Source: Bifidobacterium moukalabense DSM 27321 (lineage in GTDB: Bacteria > Actinomycetota > Actinomycetes > Actinomycetales > Bifidobacteriaceae). From it: DNA of 64,000 nt. The notes under the pieces are model-generated. The model saw only the letters and a list, made by a program, of their open reading frames with translations. It was not told the origin of the DNA and made no database searches. Position 1 is the first letter of the stretch; each line of letters begins with the position of its first letter. The translations under genes and the position numbers were made by a program. The stretch is taken from contig NZ_AZMV01000006.1 of assembly GCF_000522505.1 (NCBI RefSeq), positions 1 to 64,000 on the forward strand, read 5' to 3'. Below, one piece after another: positions 7,971 to 17,192 of the stretch.

Positions 7971-9569
7971 TCATTGTACCTGCGGATTCCCGCCGGTCGC
8001 GTCGGAGGCCTCATCGGAGGCTTCCTGACCGTCGATTCTGGCCTTGGCCTGCTGCATGGTGGCCTCGTCACGCTGCAGCAACGGAATGATCATCGTGGCC
8101 GCCTCGCTGTGCTCCTGCGGAATCAGCCGTTCGTTGGTATCGTCATCGGCGGCCGGATCGTTGATGACGATGGTGGCGGAAGACGGCATCGTATCGTGCA
8201 GTTCCCTCGCGGAATGCTCCGGAATGAACGTGCTGATCGGCGTCGCCTCGCCATCGTCGGCATGAGCGTCGGCCTGATGCCCGTCGGCGATGCCGAAAAC
8301 CTCGGTCGCGTCACTGCCGGAAGCTGCGGAAGCCTGGATCTGGGCGGAACCGGTCACGTCGAAGTCGCCGGTCACATCAAACTCACCGGTGGAATCATCC
8401 TCGACTTCGGAAGTCGCCTCGATATTGCGCTCGCCGGTGATATCGGTCTCCCCGGTGTCGTCATCGGCCGGCGGCTGCTGCGCCGCCTCACGACGGCGTT
8501 CGGACTCGTTCAGCAGCGTACCGACGGTGATGGTGCTCGGCGGGCGGCTGTCATTGCGGTCATCCTGCGGGTGCGGGGTCGATTGGGCATGCGTCTTGGC
8601 CGTGGCGACGCCCAATTGGTGCGCAAGGCGTTCGACCTGCGCCTTGAACTGCATGATCCTGGCGCTGTCGGCCTGGTTCAGCGCGGAGATGAAATCGCCG
8701 ACCTGCTCCATCTGCAGCCACAGATTGGCGCGCAGCATGATCAGGTCATCCAGGCGATTGCCCAGCATGCGACCATACGAGGACAGCACCGCATTGCGAT
8801 GGCTCTCGTCAAGTTTGGCGAAGATCCAGGCCAGATCGCGGGCCGGATCGTTCACCTGCATATCCTGCCAGTTGGTGATCGCGGTGATGGATGACCCGGA
8901 GAACAGAAAATCGCCGTCATGGAAGCCGCCATGCACCGGGCAGGTGGTGAACGACCACAGGCCGTCAGTCTCAAGAATGTTCGACCAGCTTGTGGTGATC
9001 TCCGAGGGAACGTGGCCCGCCTGACGGAGTCTCTTGATCCAGGCGATCAGCTGGGCGCGGATCTGGCCTGTCGTGAATGCGGGATACTTCGCCTCCTGCA
9101 GAAAGGTCGGACGCAGCCGATGAATCGCTCCCAAGGCGGTGCCCACGCTGGCGCAATCATCCAATGTCAGCAGATCCAGGGAACGAGCCTGCCCGACATG
9201 ATGCATGGCGACCATGACCGTGGTGTCGCCGGTGGCGCAACGTTCCAGGTCACCGTTGGAGAATGCGATGACATGATCGAGATCGAAACCCAGACCGGCC
9301 AGCTCACGCGCCTGATGCAACGTCTGCGCGGCACGCACGCGCCCCGCGAGGCGCTTACGCCCGGCCACGGTGCCGGAGGCGAACACGTCATACAGTTTGC
9401 CGGCGGCGTCCTGGATCACGGCATGATCGATGCCGCACCCCTCGTCGGTCGCATTGGTCTGCTCGCTGCCGCGTACGCCGGCCACGGCGATATTCGGCAT
9501 CGCCGCGCTCGTCAGGGCGGCCATCATGAGTTTGCTTCGTTCGGTCACAAGGTCAACACTAATACACAT
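7971..9569 (-). CDS. Phosphotransferase (APH-like kinase fold) with long acidic tail
   Basis: The 532-aa protein has an N-terminal kinase-like domain of about 300 residues. The catalytic loop reads HGGFHDGDFLF and the metal-binding stretch TNWQDMQVNDPARDLAW, like aminoglycoside/macrolide phosphotransferases (HGD...D.E). The C-terminal 200 residues are low-complexity and acidic, with short repeats TGETDITGE, TGEFDVTG and DFDVTG. The start is unclear: ATG 9569 has no ribosome binding site, and GTG 9548 or ATG 9527 are alternatives. Upstream in-frame sequence overlaps the divergent helicase and is rejected. The substrate is unknown; an antibiotic target should not be assumed. Confidence 0.8.
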   Translation of the reverse strand: MCISVDLVTERSKLMMAALTSAAMPNIAVAGVRGSEQTNATDEGCGIDHAVIQDAAGKLYDVFASGTVAGRKRLAGRVRAAQTLHQARELAGLGFDLDHVIAFSNGDLERCATGDTTVMVAMHHVGQARSLDLLTLDDCASVGTALGAIHRLRPTFLQEAKYPAFTTGQIRAQLIAWIKRLRQAGHVPSEITTSWSNILETDGLWSFTTCPVHGGFHDGDFLFSGSSITAITNWQDMQVNDPARDLAWIFAKLDESHRNAVLSSYGRMLGNRLDDLIMLRANLWLQMEQVGDFISALNQADSARIMQFKAQVERLAHQLGVATAKTHAQSTPHPQDDRNDSRPPSTITVGTLLNESERRREAAQQPPADDDTGETDITGERNIEATSEVEDDSTGEFDVTGDFDVTGSAQIQASAASGSDATEVFGIADGHQADAHADDGEATPISTFIPEHSARELHDTMPSSATIVINDPAADDDTNERLIPQEHSEAATMIIPLLQRDEATMQQAKARIDGQEASDEASDATGGNPQVQ

Positions 9570-9638
9570 AGGGCGTAAAGGCATACAACAACACCGTTTT
9601 GCCGACGCCGACGATTCCCTGGCGTGCGAGGGTGCACA

Positions 9639-11147
9639 ATGGTGCATATGAACGCATCTGCAGAGACGATTCTTGAAGGGCTGGACGATGCGCAACGGGC
9701 CGCGGCCACGACCGTAAGCGGCCCCGTGCGCATCATCGCAGGCGCAGGGGCGGGCAAAACCCGTACCGTCACGCGCCGCATCGCCTATGCGTGCGCCACC
9801 GGCGAGTGGAATCCACGGCGCGTACTCGCCGTGACCTTCTCCGTGAAGGCCGCCGCGGAAATGCGTTCCAGGCTGTCGCAACTTGAAATCGACGGCGCGG
9901 TCAGGGCCGCGACGTTCCATTCCGCGGCGCTGCATCAAATCCGCCGCGTATGGTCCGATCTGTGCGAAGGGCCGTTCCCGCACATCGGCAGACAGCCGAG
10001 GGAATTGGTGACACGTTCGTTGCGCAGGGTCACCACCATGCAGGTCGACGACGAAACGGTACGCAATCTGCAGGCGGAAATCAACTGGTGCAAGATCTCG
10101 CTGATCGCACCGAACGACTACCAACGCGTGTGCGCCGCCACGCACCGACAGCCCCCGGCCGGACTGGAACCCGACCAGTTCACCGACGTATACCAGGCAT
10201 ACGAAACCGAAAAGACGGCGCGCGGCGAAATCGACTTCGACGACATCCTGCTCATCGCATGCCATATCCTGGAAAGCTATGACGAGGCATCGGCCTCCAT
10301 CCGCTCATCCATCGGATGGCTCACCGTCGACGAATACCAGGACGTCTCGCCGCTGCAGCATCGCCTGCTGACGCGATGGCTAAGCGGCAATCGCAACATC
10401 TGCGTGGTGGGCGACCCCGCGCAGACCATCTACTCGTTCGCCGGCGCCAGCAGCTACAGCCTGCTCAACTTCGCCGGTGAATTCGGTCCGCTCTCGGCCG
10501 ACATCAGCCTGAACAGGGATTACCGCTCCACACCGCAGATCGTGGGCTACGCCAACCGTGTACTCAAGGCATCGCCGCAACGGGACGACTATCTTGTGCT
10601 GCAATCCGGTCGGGAACAAGGGGCGGGGGTTACGCGGACCGTCTACGCCGATGACATGGAGGAGGCCCGGGGCGTGGCCTTGCGCATCGCCAAGCTCGTC
10701 TCACAGGGAGCGGCGCCATCCGATTGCGCGATCCTGACCCGCATCAACGCGCAGCAGCAGGTCTTCTGCAAGGCATTGCAGGAGCAGCATCTGCGCTACC
10801 GCATCCGTCGGGACAGCGGATGGCAGAACTCCGCGCTCGCCGATGATGCGCAAACGCGTCTGGCCATGCTGGAGGCGTTGGGCGTCGGCTCGGACATGAA
10901 CGGTGTGACCATCTCCACCATCCACGCCTCCAAAGGCCTGGAGTTCAAGCATGTGTTCCTGATCGGCTGCTCCGAAGGACTCCTGCCATACGGTTCACCG
11001 CAGGACGGCGACCGGTTGGAGGAGGAGCGCCGCCTGCTGTATGTGGGCGTGACCCGTGCCGAAGACACGTTGCACCTGTCGTACGCGCGATCCAAGGAGG
11101 GTGCCAACGATGGCCGCGGCCGTCGTGTCAGCCGTTTTCTCAGCTGA
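9639..11147 (+). CDS. UvrD/Rep-type superfamily 1 DNA helicase
   Basis: The 502-aa protein carries the SF1A motifs in order: Walker A AGAGAGKT (34-41), motif Ia VTFSVKAA, motif II TVDEYQD, motif III GDPAQTIYSFAGA, motif IV NRDYRSTPQI, motif V TIHASKGLEF and motif VI YVGVTRAED. It is therefore an ATP-dependent 3'-5' translocase, probably in DNA repair. It is shorter than UvrD or PcrA (about 700 aa), with compact 1B/2B regions and no extra C-terminal domain, so it resembles the short UvrD2-like group. GAGGG lies upstream of ATG 9639; ATG 9648 is an alternative. It is divergent from the phosphotransferase gene. Confidence 0.93.
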   Translation: MVHMNASAETILEGLDDAQRAAATTVSGPVRIIAGAGAGKTRTVTRRIAYACATGEWNPRRVLAVTFSVKAAAEMRSRLSQLEIDGAVRAATFHSAALHQIRRVWSDLCEGPFPHIGRQPRELVTRSLRRVTTMQVDDETVRNLQAEINWCKISLIAPNDYQRVCAATHRQPPAGLEPDQFTDVYQAYETEKTARGEIDFDDILLIACHILESYDEASASIRSSIGWLTVDEYQDVSPLQHRLLTRWLSGNRNICVVGDPAQTIYSFAGASSYSLLNFAGEFGPLSADISLNRDYRSTPQIVGYANRVLKASPQRDDYLVLQSGREQGAGVTRTVYADDMEEARGVALRIAKLVSQGAAPSDCAILTRINAQQQVFCKALQEQHLRYRIRRDSGWQNSALADDAQTRLAMLEALGVGSDMNGVTISTIHASKGLEFKHVFLIGCSEGLLPYGSPQDGDRLEEERRLLYVGVTRAEDTLHLSYARSKEGANDGRGRRVSRFLS

Positions 11148-11152
11148 CGGGA

Positions 11153-12667
11153 TTATCGCTCCTCCTGCTTGCCGTCATCCTGCTTGCCGTCATCGCCCTG
11201 CTCCTCGTCGAGAAGCTTGCTGAGCTCCGCATCCCAGTCGATGGTACCGGCATCCGATGTCGGGGCATTGCTCCCCATCTCGCCCTCAGCCTGCCGACTG
11301 CCGGATTCGGCGGGCTGGCTGTCCTGCGACGGCGCGCCCTCCGTCGCGGCGTCGTTGGGCAGCTGTGGCAACAGATCGGGATGGGACCATTTCGCGTCAC
11401 GTGCCGCGGGACCTTCCTGCGCTCCGATGCTCTCCCACAGCGCCGCCGCCTCGCGCATGCGCTTCGGTCGCAGTTGCATACCCAACAGGCTTTCGAAGGT
11501 GCGTTCGGCCGGACCGCCGATGGCGCGTTCGCGGCGAAGCATCTCACGAAGCTGCTCGATATGTGGGATATGTGCCATGCCGGCACGCCAGACCACGGCA
11601 TCGACCCATCCTTCGACCAGAGCCAGCAACGTCTCCAACGAGGTCATCGCCTGCTGCTGTTCCGGAGTGTCCGGAATGCCGACCTTGGTGAGGTTCACCG
11701 CATCGGCCATCGACTCCGGGTCCATGGTTCCCGCGTCGCGCAGCTGCTCCTCCATGGCGTCCAGATCGATGTCGATGCCACGCGCGTACTTGCCGATCAG
11801 CGCCTCGAAACGCGGCATCAGCCACGGCACCGCGGCGAACAGGCGGGCATGGGCCAGCTCTTGCAGCGCAAGGAACGCCATGACCTCGTTCACGTCGATG
11901 TCGAGTGATTTCGCATATTCCACGATGTTCTGCACGATCAGAGCGCCGGAAGGATTCTTCAGCAGGGCGATGCCCTGATCGAAACTGCCGCGCACCTCAT
12001 GAGACAAATCCCCGGCGGCGCGGCCGAGCTGCATGGCGAAGGAGGTGTTGCCGAGCAGTTTCATCAGCTGTTCCGGATCCTTCATGCCCTCCGGGATCGG
12101 AATCGGCACCGGACCGGCGAACATGCCGGCGATTTCGCCTTGGACGGCACCGCCCAAGCGGTCCGCGATCACGGAGGCCAGGGCGTCGTTCATGGATTGG
12201 GCCACGGGCGAGGCGAACTGCGCCCAGGCGTCAATGGTGCCTTCCACCCAACCGGCGCGGGTCAGCATCTGTGTCTCCCCGGGGGACGGGTTGAATTCGC
12301 AGGCGGTGTCAAGCCACAGATTCGCCTCGCTGATCGCCCTGCGCGCAAGTTCTCCGTTCTCGGCGCTGACGCTGCTTTCGGAACCGGAGCCGTTCGCCTG
12401 CTGCAAAGCCAGCGATTTCGCCAGCTTCACATTGATCGGGCCTTCCTCGACCGTGCGTTGCATGTCACCCATCGTATTGAGGCCTCCGGCGGAGAAGGCC
12501 TGCATGAGGGACTGCACTTCGGCCGGATTCGGCAGTTTGCTGGGGTCTTGGCTGAGCAGTTGCTCGCGGATCTCATCGGGAAGGTTGGAAAGCTGATTCC
12601 ATGCCATCTCACCCTGAATCGGACCAAAGCATTCGATAAGCCACTGACGGATCGCGTTCTCGTCCAT
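11153..12667 (-). CDS. DUF2342 / putative zinc-dependent metalloprotease family protein
   Basis: The 504-aa protein matches the actinobacterial family annotated as zinc-dependent metalloprotease or F420-biosynthesis-associated. Conserved blocks seen are the Gly-rich GGAVQGEIAGMFAGPVPIP, DVNEVMAFLALQELAHARLF and VEGWVDAVVWRAG. The proposed metal motif reads Q269-E270-L-A-H273 rather than HExxH, so a classical zincin site is incomplete. The C-terminal 80 residues are acidic and disordered-looking. AGGGA before ATG 12667 sets the start. It is convergent with the helicase (5-base gap) and divergent from the Lon-like protease. Confidence 0.85.
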   Translation of the reverse strand: MDENAIRQWLIECFGPIQGEMAWNQLSNLPDEIREQLLSQDPSKLPNPAEVQSLMQAFSAGGLNTMGDMQRTVEEGPINVKLAKSLALQQANGSGSESSVSAENGELARRAISEANLWLDTACEFNPSPGETQMLTRAGWVEGTIDAWAQFASPVAQSMNDALASVIADRLGGAVQGEIAGMFAGPVPIPIPEGMKDPEQLMKLLGNTSFAMQLGRAAGDLSHEVRGSFDQGIALLKNPSGALIVQNIVEYAKSLDIDVNEVMAFLALQELAHARLFAAVPWLMPRFEALIGKYARGIDIDLDAMEEQLRDAGTMDPESMADAVNLTKVGIPDTPEQQQAMTSLETLLALVEGWVDAVVWRAGMAHIPHIEQLREMLRRERAIGGPAERTFESLLGMQLRPKRMREAAALWESIGAQEGPAARDAKWSHPDLLPQLPNDAATEGAPSQDSQPAESGSRQAEGEMGSNAPTSDAGTIDWDAELSKLLDEEQGDDGKQDDGKQEER

Positions 12668-12735
12668 ACCGTTCCCTGCTTTCCACATGTTTTCCTAAGT
12701 TTAGATGCTTCCATACTATGGGAGGTATGCCCAAT

Positions 12736-13596
12736 ATGCATGTATCACGTCAACTTCACGCCAAAAGTACACTCAACCGCATCGGCAAGCGTGCGGACGG
12801 CTTCTTCGCGGCCCGTTCGTGGCGCTATCTTGCGGGAATGTTCACCGTGGCGCTGTGCGCGCTGGTGATGGTGCTGCCCAGCGCCTATGTGGTCGAGACG
12901 CCCGGTCCTACGCAGAACGTGCTCGGCGAGTCAGGCGGCAGGCAGGTCATCGCCGTATCGGGAGTCAAGACCCATAAGGATTCCGGCCAGCTGCTGCTGG
13001 TGACCGTCAACGCATCGGGTGTGCCGGGATATCCCGTCACGAACGCGCAGGCGTTGTGGAGCTGGGCCGACCCCCATGCCACGGTGATGCCGCGTGAGGC
13101 CGTGGTGCCGGTCGGGCAGACCACCGAGGAATACAAGAGCAGCAGCGAGAAGGAGATGACCTCCTCGCAGGATTCCGCCACCACCGCGGCCCTGAACTTC
13201 CTGAAAGACAAAGGCTATGACGTTTCCCATGCGAAGGTCACCATGCATGTCGACGACATCGGCGGGCCATCCGCCGGCATGATGTATTCGTTGGGGCTGA
13301 TCGACAAGATTTCCGGTGAGCGGCTGTCGGGAGGCAACATCATCGCCGGAACGGGCACGATGGACGATCAGGGCAAGGTCGGTGCGATCGGCGGCATCCG
13401 ACTGAAGATGCTCGGAGCGAAACGTGATGGCGCGACCTGGTTCCTGGCGCCGGAATCCAATTGCAGCAGTGTGGTGGGGCATATCCCCGAAGGGCTCAAA
13501 GTGGTGAAGGTCTCGACCCTTGATGAGGCGTATCAGGCGCTGGTCGCCATCCGGGATGGAAAGGGCTCCTCGCTGCAGGGGTGCAAGGCCGAGTAG
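12736..13596 (+). CDS. Membrane-anchored Lon-like (S16) protease, YlbL type
   Basis: The 286-aa protein has one N-terminal membrane segment (about 32-52). A C-terminal S16 serine-lysine protease domain follows, with catalytic Ser179 in DDIGGPSAGM and a Lys in GGIRLKMLGAK, preceded by GTGTMDDQGKVGAIGG. Related YlbL proteins (about 340 aa) carry a PDZ domain between anchor and protease; here the middle region (60-150) is short and has no clear PDZ pattern. The active site would face outside the membrane. GGGAGG at 12720-12725 is ten bases from ATG 12736; nearer ATGs overlap the ribosome binding site. Confidence 0.88.
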   Translation: MHVSRQLHAKSTLNRIGKRADGFFAARSWRYLAGMFTVALCALVMVLPSAYVVETPGPTQNVLGESGGRQVIAVSGVKTHKDSGQLLLVTVNASGVPGYPVTNAQALWSWADPHATVMPREAVVPVGQTTEEYKSSSEKEMTSSQDSATTAALNFLKDKGYDVSHAKVTMHVDDIGGPSAGMMYSLGLIDKISGERLSGGNIIAGTGTMDDQGKVGAIGGIRLKMLGAKRDGATWFLAPESNCSSVVGHIPEGLKVVKVSTLDEAYQALVAIRDGKGSSLQGCKAE

Positions 13597-13695
13597 CGGA
13601 TGACCATCGCGTGAAGGGGAATCAGGTCGGATGCAGTCTCGAACAGTGAGCAATTCCAGTGTTCGTAACGTATATGTTCGAGCTGTGTTGGTATA

Positions 13696-14121
13696 TTGGC
13701 GAACGTGAATCAAACGGCATCTGACAACGCTGAAGAATTCGGTTTCCAAGCCGGCGACCTGGTACAGGAATGGCTGTGGGACGATGATGTGGACGACTCG
13801 ATCCGCGCCAAGATCGAGGAACTGACCGGTGAGGAACTGGTCGACGAGGACTATGATTCCGCCGTCGACGGAGTGATTATCTGGTGGCGTGACGGTGATG
13901 ACGAGGACGAACTGTCCGATACCATCGTCGACGCATACGCCGTTCTCGGTGATGACGGTCCGCTGTGGGTGCTGACCCCGAAGCCGGGACGCCCCGGTGC
14001 CGCAAGTTCGAGCGTGGTGCAGTCCGCGGCCAAGACCGCAGGCATGAACGCGGCGACGCCGCTGACGGTCAGTGGCGATTGGAACGGCATCCGACTGCGT
14101 GCGTTCGGCAAGGGCAGGTAG
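13696..14121 (+). CDS. DUF3052 family protein
   Basis: The 141-aa acidic protein matches DUF3052, a conserved actinobacterial family of unknown function. The family blocks FGFQAGDLVQEWLWDDDVDD, TGEELVDEDYD, IIWWRDGD, PLWVLTPKPGR and DWNGIRLR are all present. No ATG is available at the N-terminus: TTG at 13696 or GTG at 13705 must initiate. Neither has a good ribosome binding site, so a leaderless start is possible. It is single, between the Lon-like protease and tRNA-Val. Confidence 0.85.
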   Translation: MANVNQTASDNAEEFGFQAGDLVQEWLWDDDVDDSIRAKIEELTGEELVDEDYDSAVDGVIIWWRDGDDEDELSDTIVDAYAVLGDDGPLWVLTPKPGRPGAASSSVVQSAAKTAGMNAATPLTVSGDWNGIRLRAFGKGR

Positions 14122-14180
14122 CTTCGAGATGTGAGCGGGCATGGTGTGGCGGTGCGCCCGAAGCATGCCCGAGAATAAGA

Positions 14181-14215
14181 AAGATGGCTTGGAATCGTTG
14201 ATTCCAAGCCATCTT
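14181..14215 (-). terminator. Perfect 16-bp hairpin, terminator of tRNA-Val
   Basis: The arms 14181-14196 (starting AAGATGGCTTGG) and 14200-14215 are perfectly complementary with a 3-base loop. On the minus strand the hairpin is followed by TTTCTTATTCTC, giving an intrinsic terminator just after the tRNA 3' end. It may also stop + transcripts from the DUF3052 gene. Confidence 0.8.
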
Positions 14216-14222
14216 GCGTTCG

Positions 14223-14297
14223 TGGGCGATGAGGGACTCGAACCCCCCGACATCCACCGTGTAAAGGTGGCGCTCTAACCAACTGAGCTAATCGCCC
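14223..14297 (-). tRNA. tRNA-Val (anticodon TAC)
   Basis: On the minus strand the acceptor arms GGGCGAT and ATCGCCC pair, followed by discriminator A. The D-loop TAGCTCAGTTGGTTAGAGC, an anticodon loop CTTTACA with anticodon TAC, and the T-arm GGTTCGAGTCC are all present. CCA is not encoded. The length is 75 nt. Confidence 0.97.
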
Positions 14298-14483
14298 GCA
14301 CCGCCCTACTGTACCGTATGGTGCGTGCATTGCGTGTCGGGCGAGTCGCGAGGGCCTCCAAACGGCATATTCCGACATGTTTCGCGTGTCGTTTCCGCGA
14401 CATTTTGCATGAAATCGCATAGGCGTCGAATCAATCACGTAAAGTGATGACGTTGAATACTGTCTGTAGGAGGTCGATAGCCA

Positions 14484-15887
14484 ATGGCGCAGGAACCTGA
14501 AGCCGGTAGGAACGCATCTGGAGTCGCTCGCACCGGAAAGCGCAAATGGGGGTATGACCCTGCGCAGGTGGACGCTTTCCTGGAGCGTGCGCACAAGCTG
14601 TACGAGAGCGAAGGGGTTCAGCTGACCCAGCATGACATCCAGAACGTCTCGTTCGATCTGGTGAAGGGCGGCTATGTGATCGCCCAGGTCGATGCGGCCC
14701 TGTCTCGCCTGGAACGCGCCGTCGTCGATAAGCAGACCACGTGGGAAATCTCCCAGCACGGACGTGTGGCGTGGAAGGCCCAGACCGAAGCGCTGTACCG
14801 GCAACTCAACGAGCATGCCGATCGCAAGGCCGGCGAACGTTTTAAGCCGGGGGAGCCGAAGACGCCGTCCTACGACCGCAAGCAGGTCGATCGCATCATC
14901 GACCAGAGCATGGCGAAGGCCGCCTCCGAACTTGACCTCGAAAAGCTCTCCCGTGAGGATGCCAAGCATCTCGTCGATCTGAATTCGACATCCGTCTCCA
15001 ACGTGATCTTTACGCAACGCAAGGGCAAGCGGGGCTATGACGAACGTCAGGTGGACTACTACCTGAGCTCATGCGTGCAGTTGCTGACCCGCTTGGAGTC
15101 ATATGCCCGCGTGGCCGATTTCGTAGGCGAGCCCACTGAAATCTCTCAGCAGACGCCGGCTTCCGTCGATGCCAAGGAGACCCAGCTGATCGCCCCGTTG
15201 TTCGCCACGCCTGCGGCGGTGCCAGAGAATGGCGGCGAAACGGCTACAAAGCCGGGGGAGTCGTTCGATGCGCTCAACAGGGCCGAACGTGAGATTTTCG
15301 CGGCTCCGGTCACCTCTCCCGTCAGCGTGCCGGAAACGGAGTCGGCTGCGATTCCTCCATCCGTACCGCCGGTGTTCCAGCCGTCCGCTACGCGGGTTTC
15401 CAAGGGCAACAAGGCCGAGGAGCCGGCAAAGGAAGAGACTCCGAGCCCTGATGTGCCGCCGAGCTTCACTCCGTCGGCACCTGCCTACAAGCCGGCCACG
15501 TCCACTACCGATTCCTCTCTTGCCGCTTTGGCCCATATGGCCGGGTCGGCCGAGGAGCCGTCCCAGGCCGAAACCTCGTTTGCTCCGCGTGTTCCCGATC
15601 TGACCGCCCCGAACGTGCCACAGGTCAATACCGACGCCCTTGATCTGAGTTCCATGACTTCGTTGTCGGCCGCCCAACATACGCCGGTTCCCCCGTCCAT
15701 CGATGTTTCGGGCGCTTCCGCGGTTCCGGCCGAACCTGCCGTACAGCCTGAGACTTCCGCTGCGAAGAACGAAGGCAAGACCGAGGGGAAGAAGGACGAA
15801 TCGAAGGTTTCGCCACTGTTCCCCAACGATTCGCATGGCCTGAGCGTCGACATTCCCGATCTGTCGTTCCCGACGTTTGATGACTGA
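14484..15887 (+). CDS. DivIVA-repeat protein with disordered C-terminus
   Basis: The first half of this 467-aa protein holds four copies of the DivIVA signature GY(D)xxQVDxxL: WGYDPAQVDAFL, GGYVIAQVDAAL, PSYDRKQVDRII and RGYDERQVDYYL. Each is followed by helical sequence. The second half (about 215-467) is rich in Pro, Ser, Ala and Thr and looks unstructured, ending DIPDLSFPTFDD. DivIVA domains bind curved membrane and recruit polar-growth or septal proteins. This protein is distinct from the Wag31 orthologue at 45361. GGAGG at 14469 precedes the ATG. dxr follows after 64 bases. Confidence 0.8.
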   Translation: MAQEPEAGRNASGVARTGKRKWGYDPAQVDAFLERAHKLYESEGVQLTQHDIQNVSFDLVKGGYVIAQVDAALSRLERAVVDKQTTWEISQHGRVAWKAQTEALYRQLNEHADRKAGERFKPGEPKTPSYDRKQVDRIIDQSMAKAASELDLEKLSREDAKHLVDLNSTSVSNVIFTQRKGKRGYDERQVDYYLSSCVQLLTRLESYARVADFVGEPTEISQQTPASVDAKETQLIAPLFATPAAVPENGGETATKPGESFDALNRAEREIFAAPVTSPVSVPETESAAIPPSVPPVFQPSATRVSKGNKAEEPAKEETPSPDVPPSFTPSAPAYKPATSTTDSSLAALAHMAGSAEEPSQAETSFAPRVPDLTAPNVPQVNTDALDLSSMTSLSAAQHTPVPPSIDVSGASAVPAEPAVQPETSAAKNEGKTEGKKDESKVSPLFPNDSHGLSVDIPDLSFPTFDD

Positions 15888-15951
15888 TCGGCATCCGTTG
15901 TCGATCGTCAGAATGTCGTACCTTATTAACACTGGAGAAAACGCATAACTT

Positions 15952-17130
15952 ATGCAGACCTCAACAGTCGTAATTCTTGGATCCACCGGTTCCATCGGCA
16001 CGCAGGGTCTTGATGTCATCTCGCGCCATCCCGACCGTTTCGACGTGGTCGGCCTGGCGGCCGGCGGCGCGCATGTGGATCTGCTTGCGCGGCAGGCCGC
16101 ACGCTTCCATGTGGCGAAAGTGGCCGTGTTCGACGGAAATGCCGTACAGCCGTTACGCAACGCGTTGGAACAGGCGGGCGCCTCGCATGTCGAAGTGACC
16201 GCCGGGCCTGATGCCGTGGTGAACATGGCCGCTTCCGGTGCCGATGTGGTGCTCAACGGCATTACCGGCTCGATCGGCCTTGAGCCGTCCATTGCGGCGC
16301 TTCAGGCCGGATCCCAGCTCGCACTGGCGAACAAGGAATCCGTGGTGGCAGGCGGCCACCTGCTGTTCGATGCGCAGGTTCGTGAACGGCAGATCAATCC
16401 GGTCGATTCTGAACACTCCGCCATTTGGCAGTCGCTGCGTTCCGGCACGCATGGCGAGGTATCCAGACTGGTCGTAACCGCTTCCGGTGGCCCGTTCCGC
16501 GGCTGGACGCGCGACCGGATGGTCGGTATCACGCCCGAGCAGGCACTGAATCACCCGACTTGGCATATGGGTCCGGTCGTGACCATCAACTCGTCCACAC
16601 TGATGAACAAGGGCCTTGAAGTGATCGAGGCAAGCCGGCTGTTCGACGTGCCTCCGGACCGCATCGACGTGACCGTGCACCCGCAATCCGTCGTACATTC
16701 GATGGTCGAGTTCCGCGATGGCGCCACCATTGCGCAGGCATCGCCTCCGGACATGAGACTGCCGATCGCATTGGGGCTCTCCGCGCCGGAACGCCTTGGC
16801 GACGTGGCCGCAGCCTGCGATTGGACGAAGGCCGCCACATGGACCTTCGAACCGCTTGACGACGAAGCGTTCCCGGCGGTGAGCCTGGCACGCCATTGCC
16901 TTGAGGCGTCCGAAAAGCATACCGCGGTATTGAATGCGGCCAACGAACAGGCCGTGCATGCCTTCCTGGAGCATCGTCTGCCATACCTCGGCATCGTCGA
17001 TACCGTCAAAGAGGTGCTTGACGACATGGACTCCGAAATGCGAGGCAACCCGTTGTTCGCATCCGTGGAGGAAATGAGCCGACTCGAACTCGAAGCTCGC
17101 CGTCGTGCCGACGAACTGATAAATAAGTAG
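15952..17130 (+). CDS. dxr: 1-deoxy-D-xylulose 5-phosphate reductoisomerase
   Basis: Dxr catalyses the committed NADPH-dependent step of the MEP isoprenoid pathway. The 392-aa protein starts with the nucleotide-binding loop LGSTGSIG. It shows ALANKESVVAGG, the metal site in NPVDSEHSAI, the TASGGPFR block, HPTWHMG and NSSTLMNKGLEVIEA. GGAGA precedes the ATG. ispG follows 62 bases downstream on the same strand, so two MEP enzymes are clustered together with uppS, which consumes the pathway product. Confidence 0.98.
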   Translation: MQTSTVVILGSTGSIGTQGLDVISRHPDRFDVVGLAAGGAHVDLLARQAARFHVAKVAVFDGNAVQPLRNALEQAGASHVEVTAGPDAVVNMAASGADVVLNGITGSIGLEPSIAALQAGSQLALANKESVVAGGHLLFDAQVRERQINPVDSEHSAIWQSLRSGTHGEVSRLVVTASGGPFRGWTRDRMVGITPEQALNHPTWHMGPVVTINSSTLMNKGLEVIEASRLFDVPPDRIDVTVHPQSVVHSMVEFRDGATIAQASPPDMRLPIALGLSAPERLGDVAAACDWTKAATWTFEPLDDEAFPAVSLARHCLEASEKHTAVLNAANEQAVHAFLEHRLPYLGIVDTVKEVLDDMDSEMRGNPLFASVEEMSRLELEARRRADELINK

Positions 17131-17192
17131 TGGTTTCCCCAGTAGTGCCGTCGTCGGCCACACCGACGACGGTTTGACTTACAAGGATTATT

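Noticed and set aside
15099..16292. Long minus-strand frame opposite the DivIVA-repeat protein and dxr
   Set aside because: It is antisense to conserved coding sequence, lacks a ribosome binding site and encodes Arg/Gly/Ser-rich low-complexity sequence.
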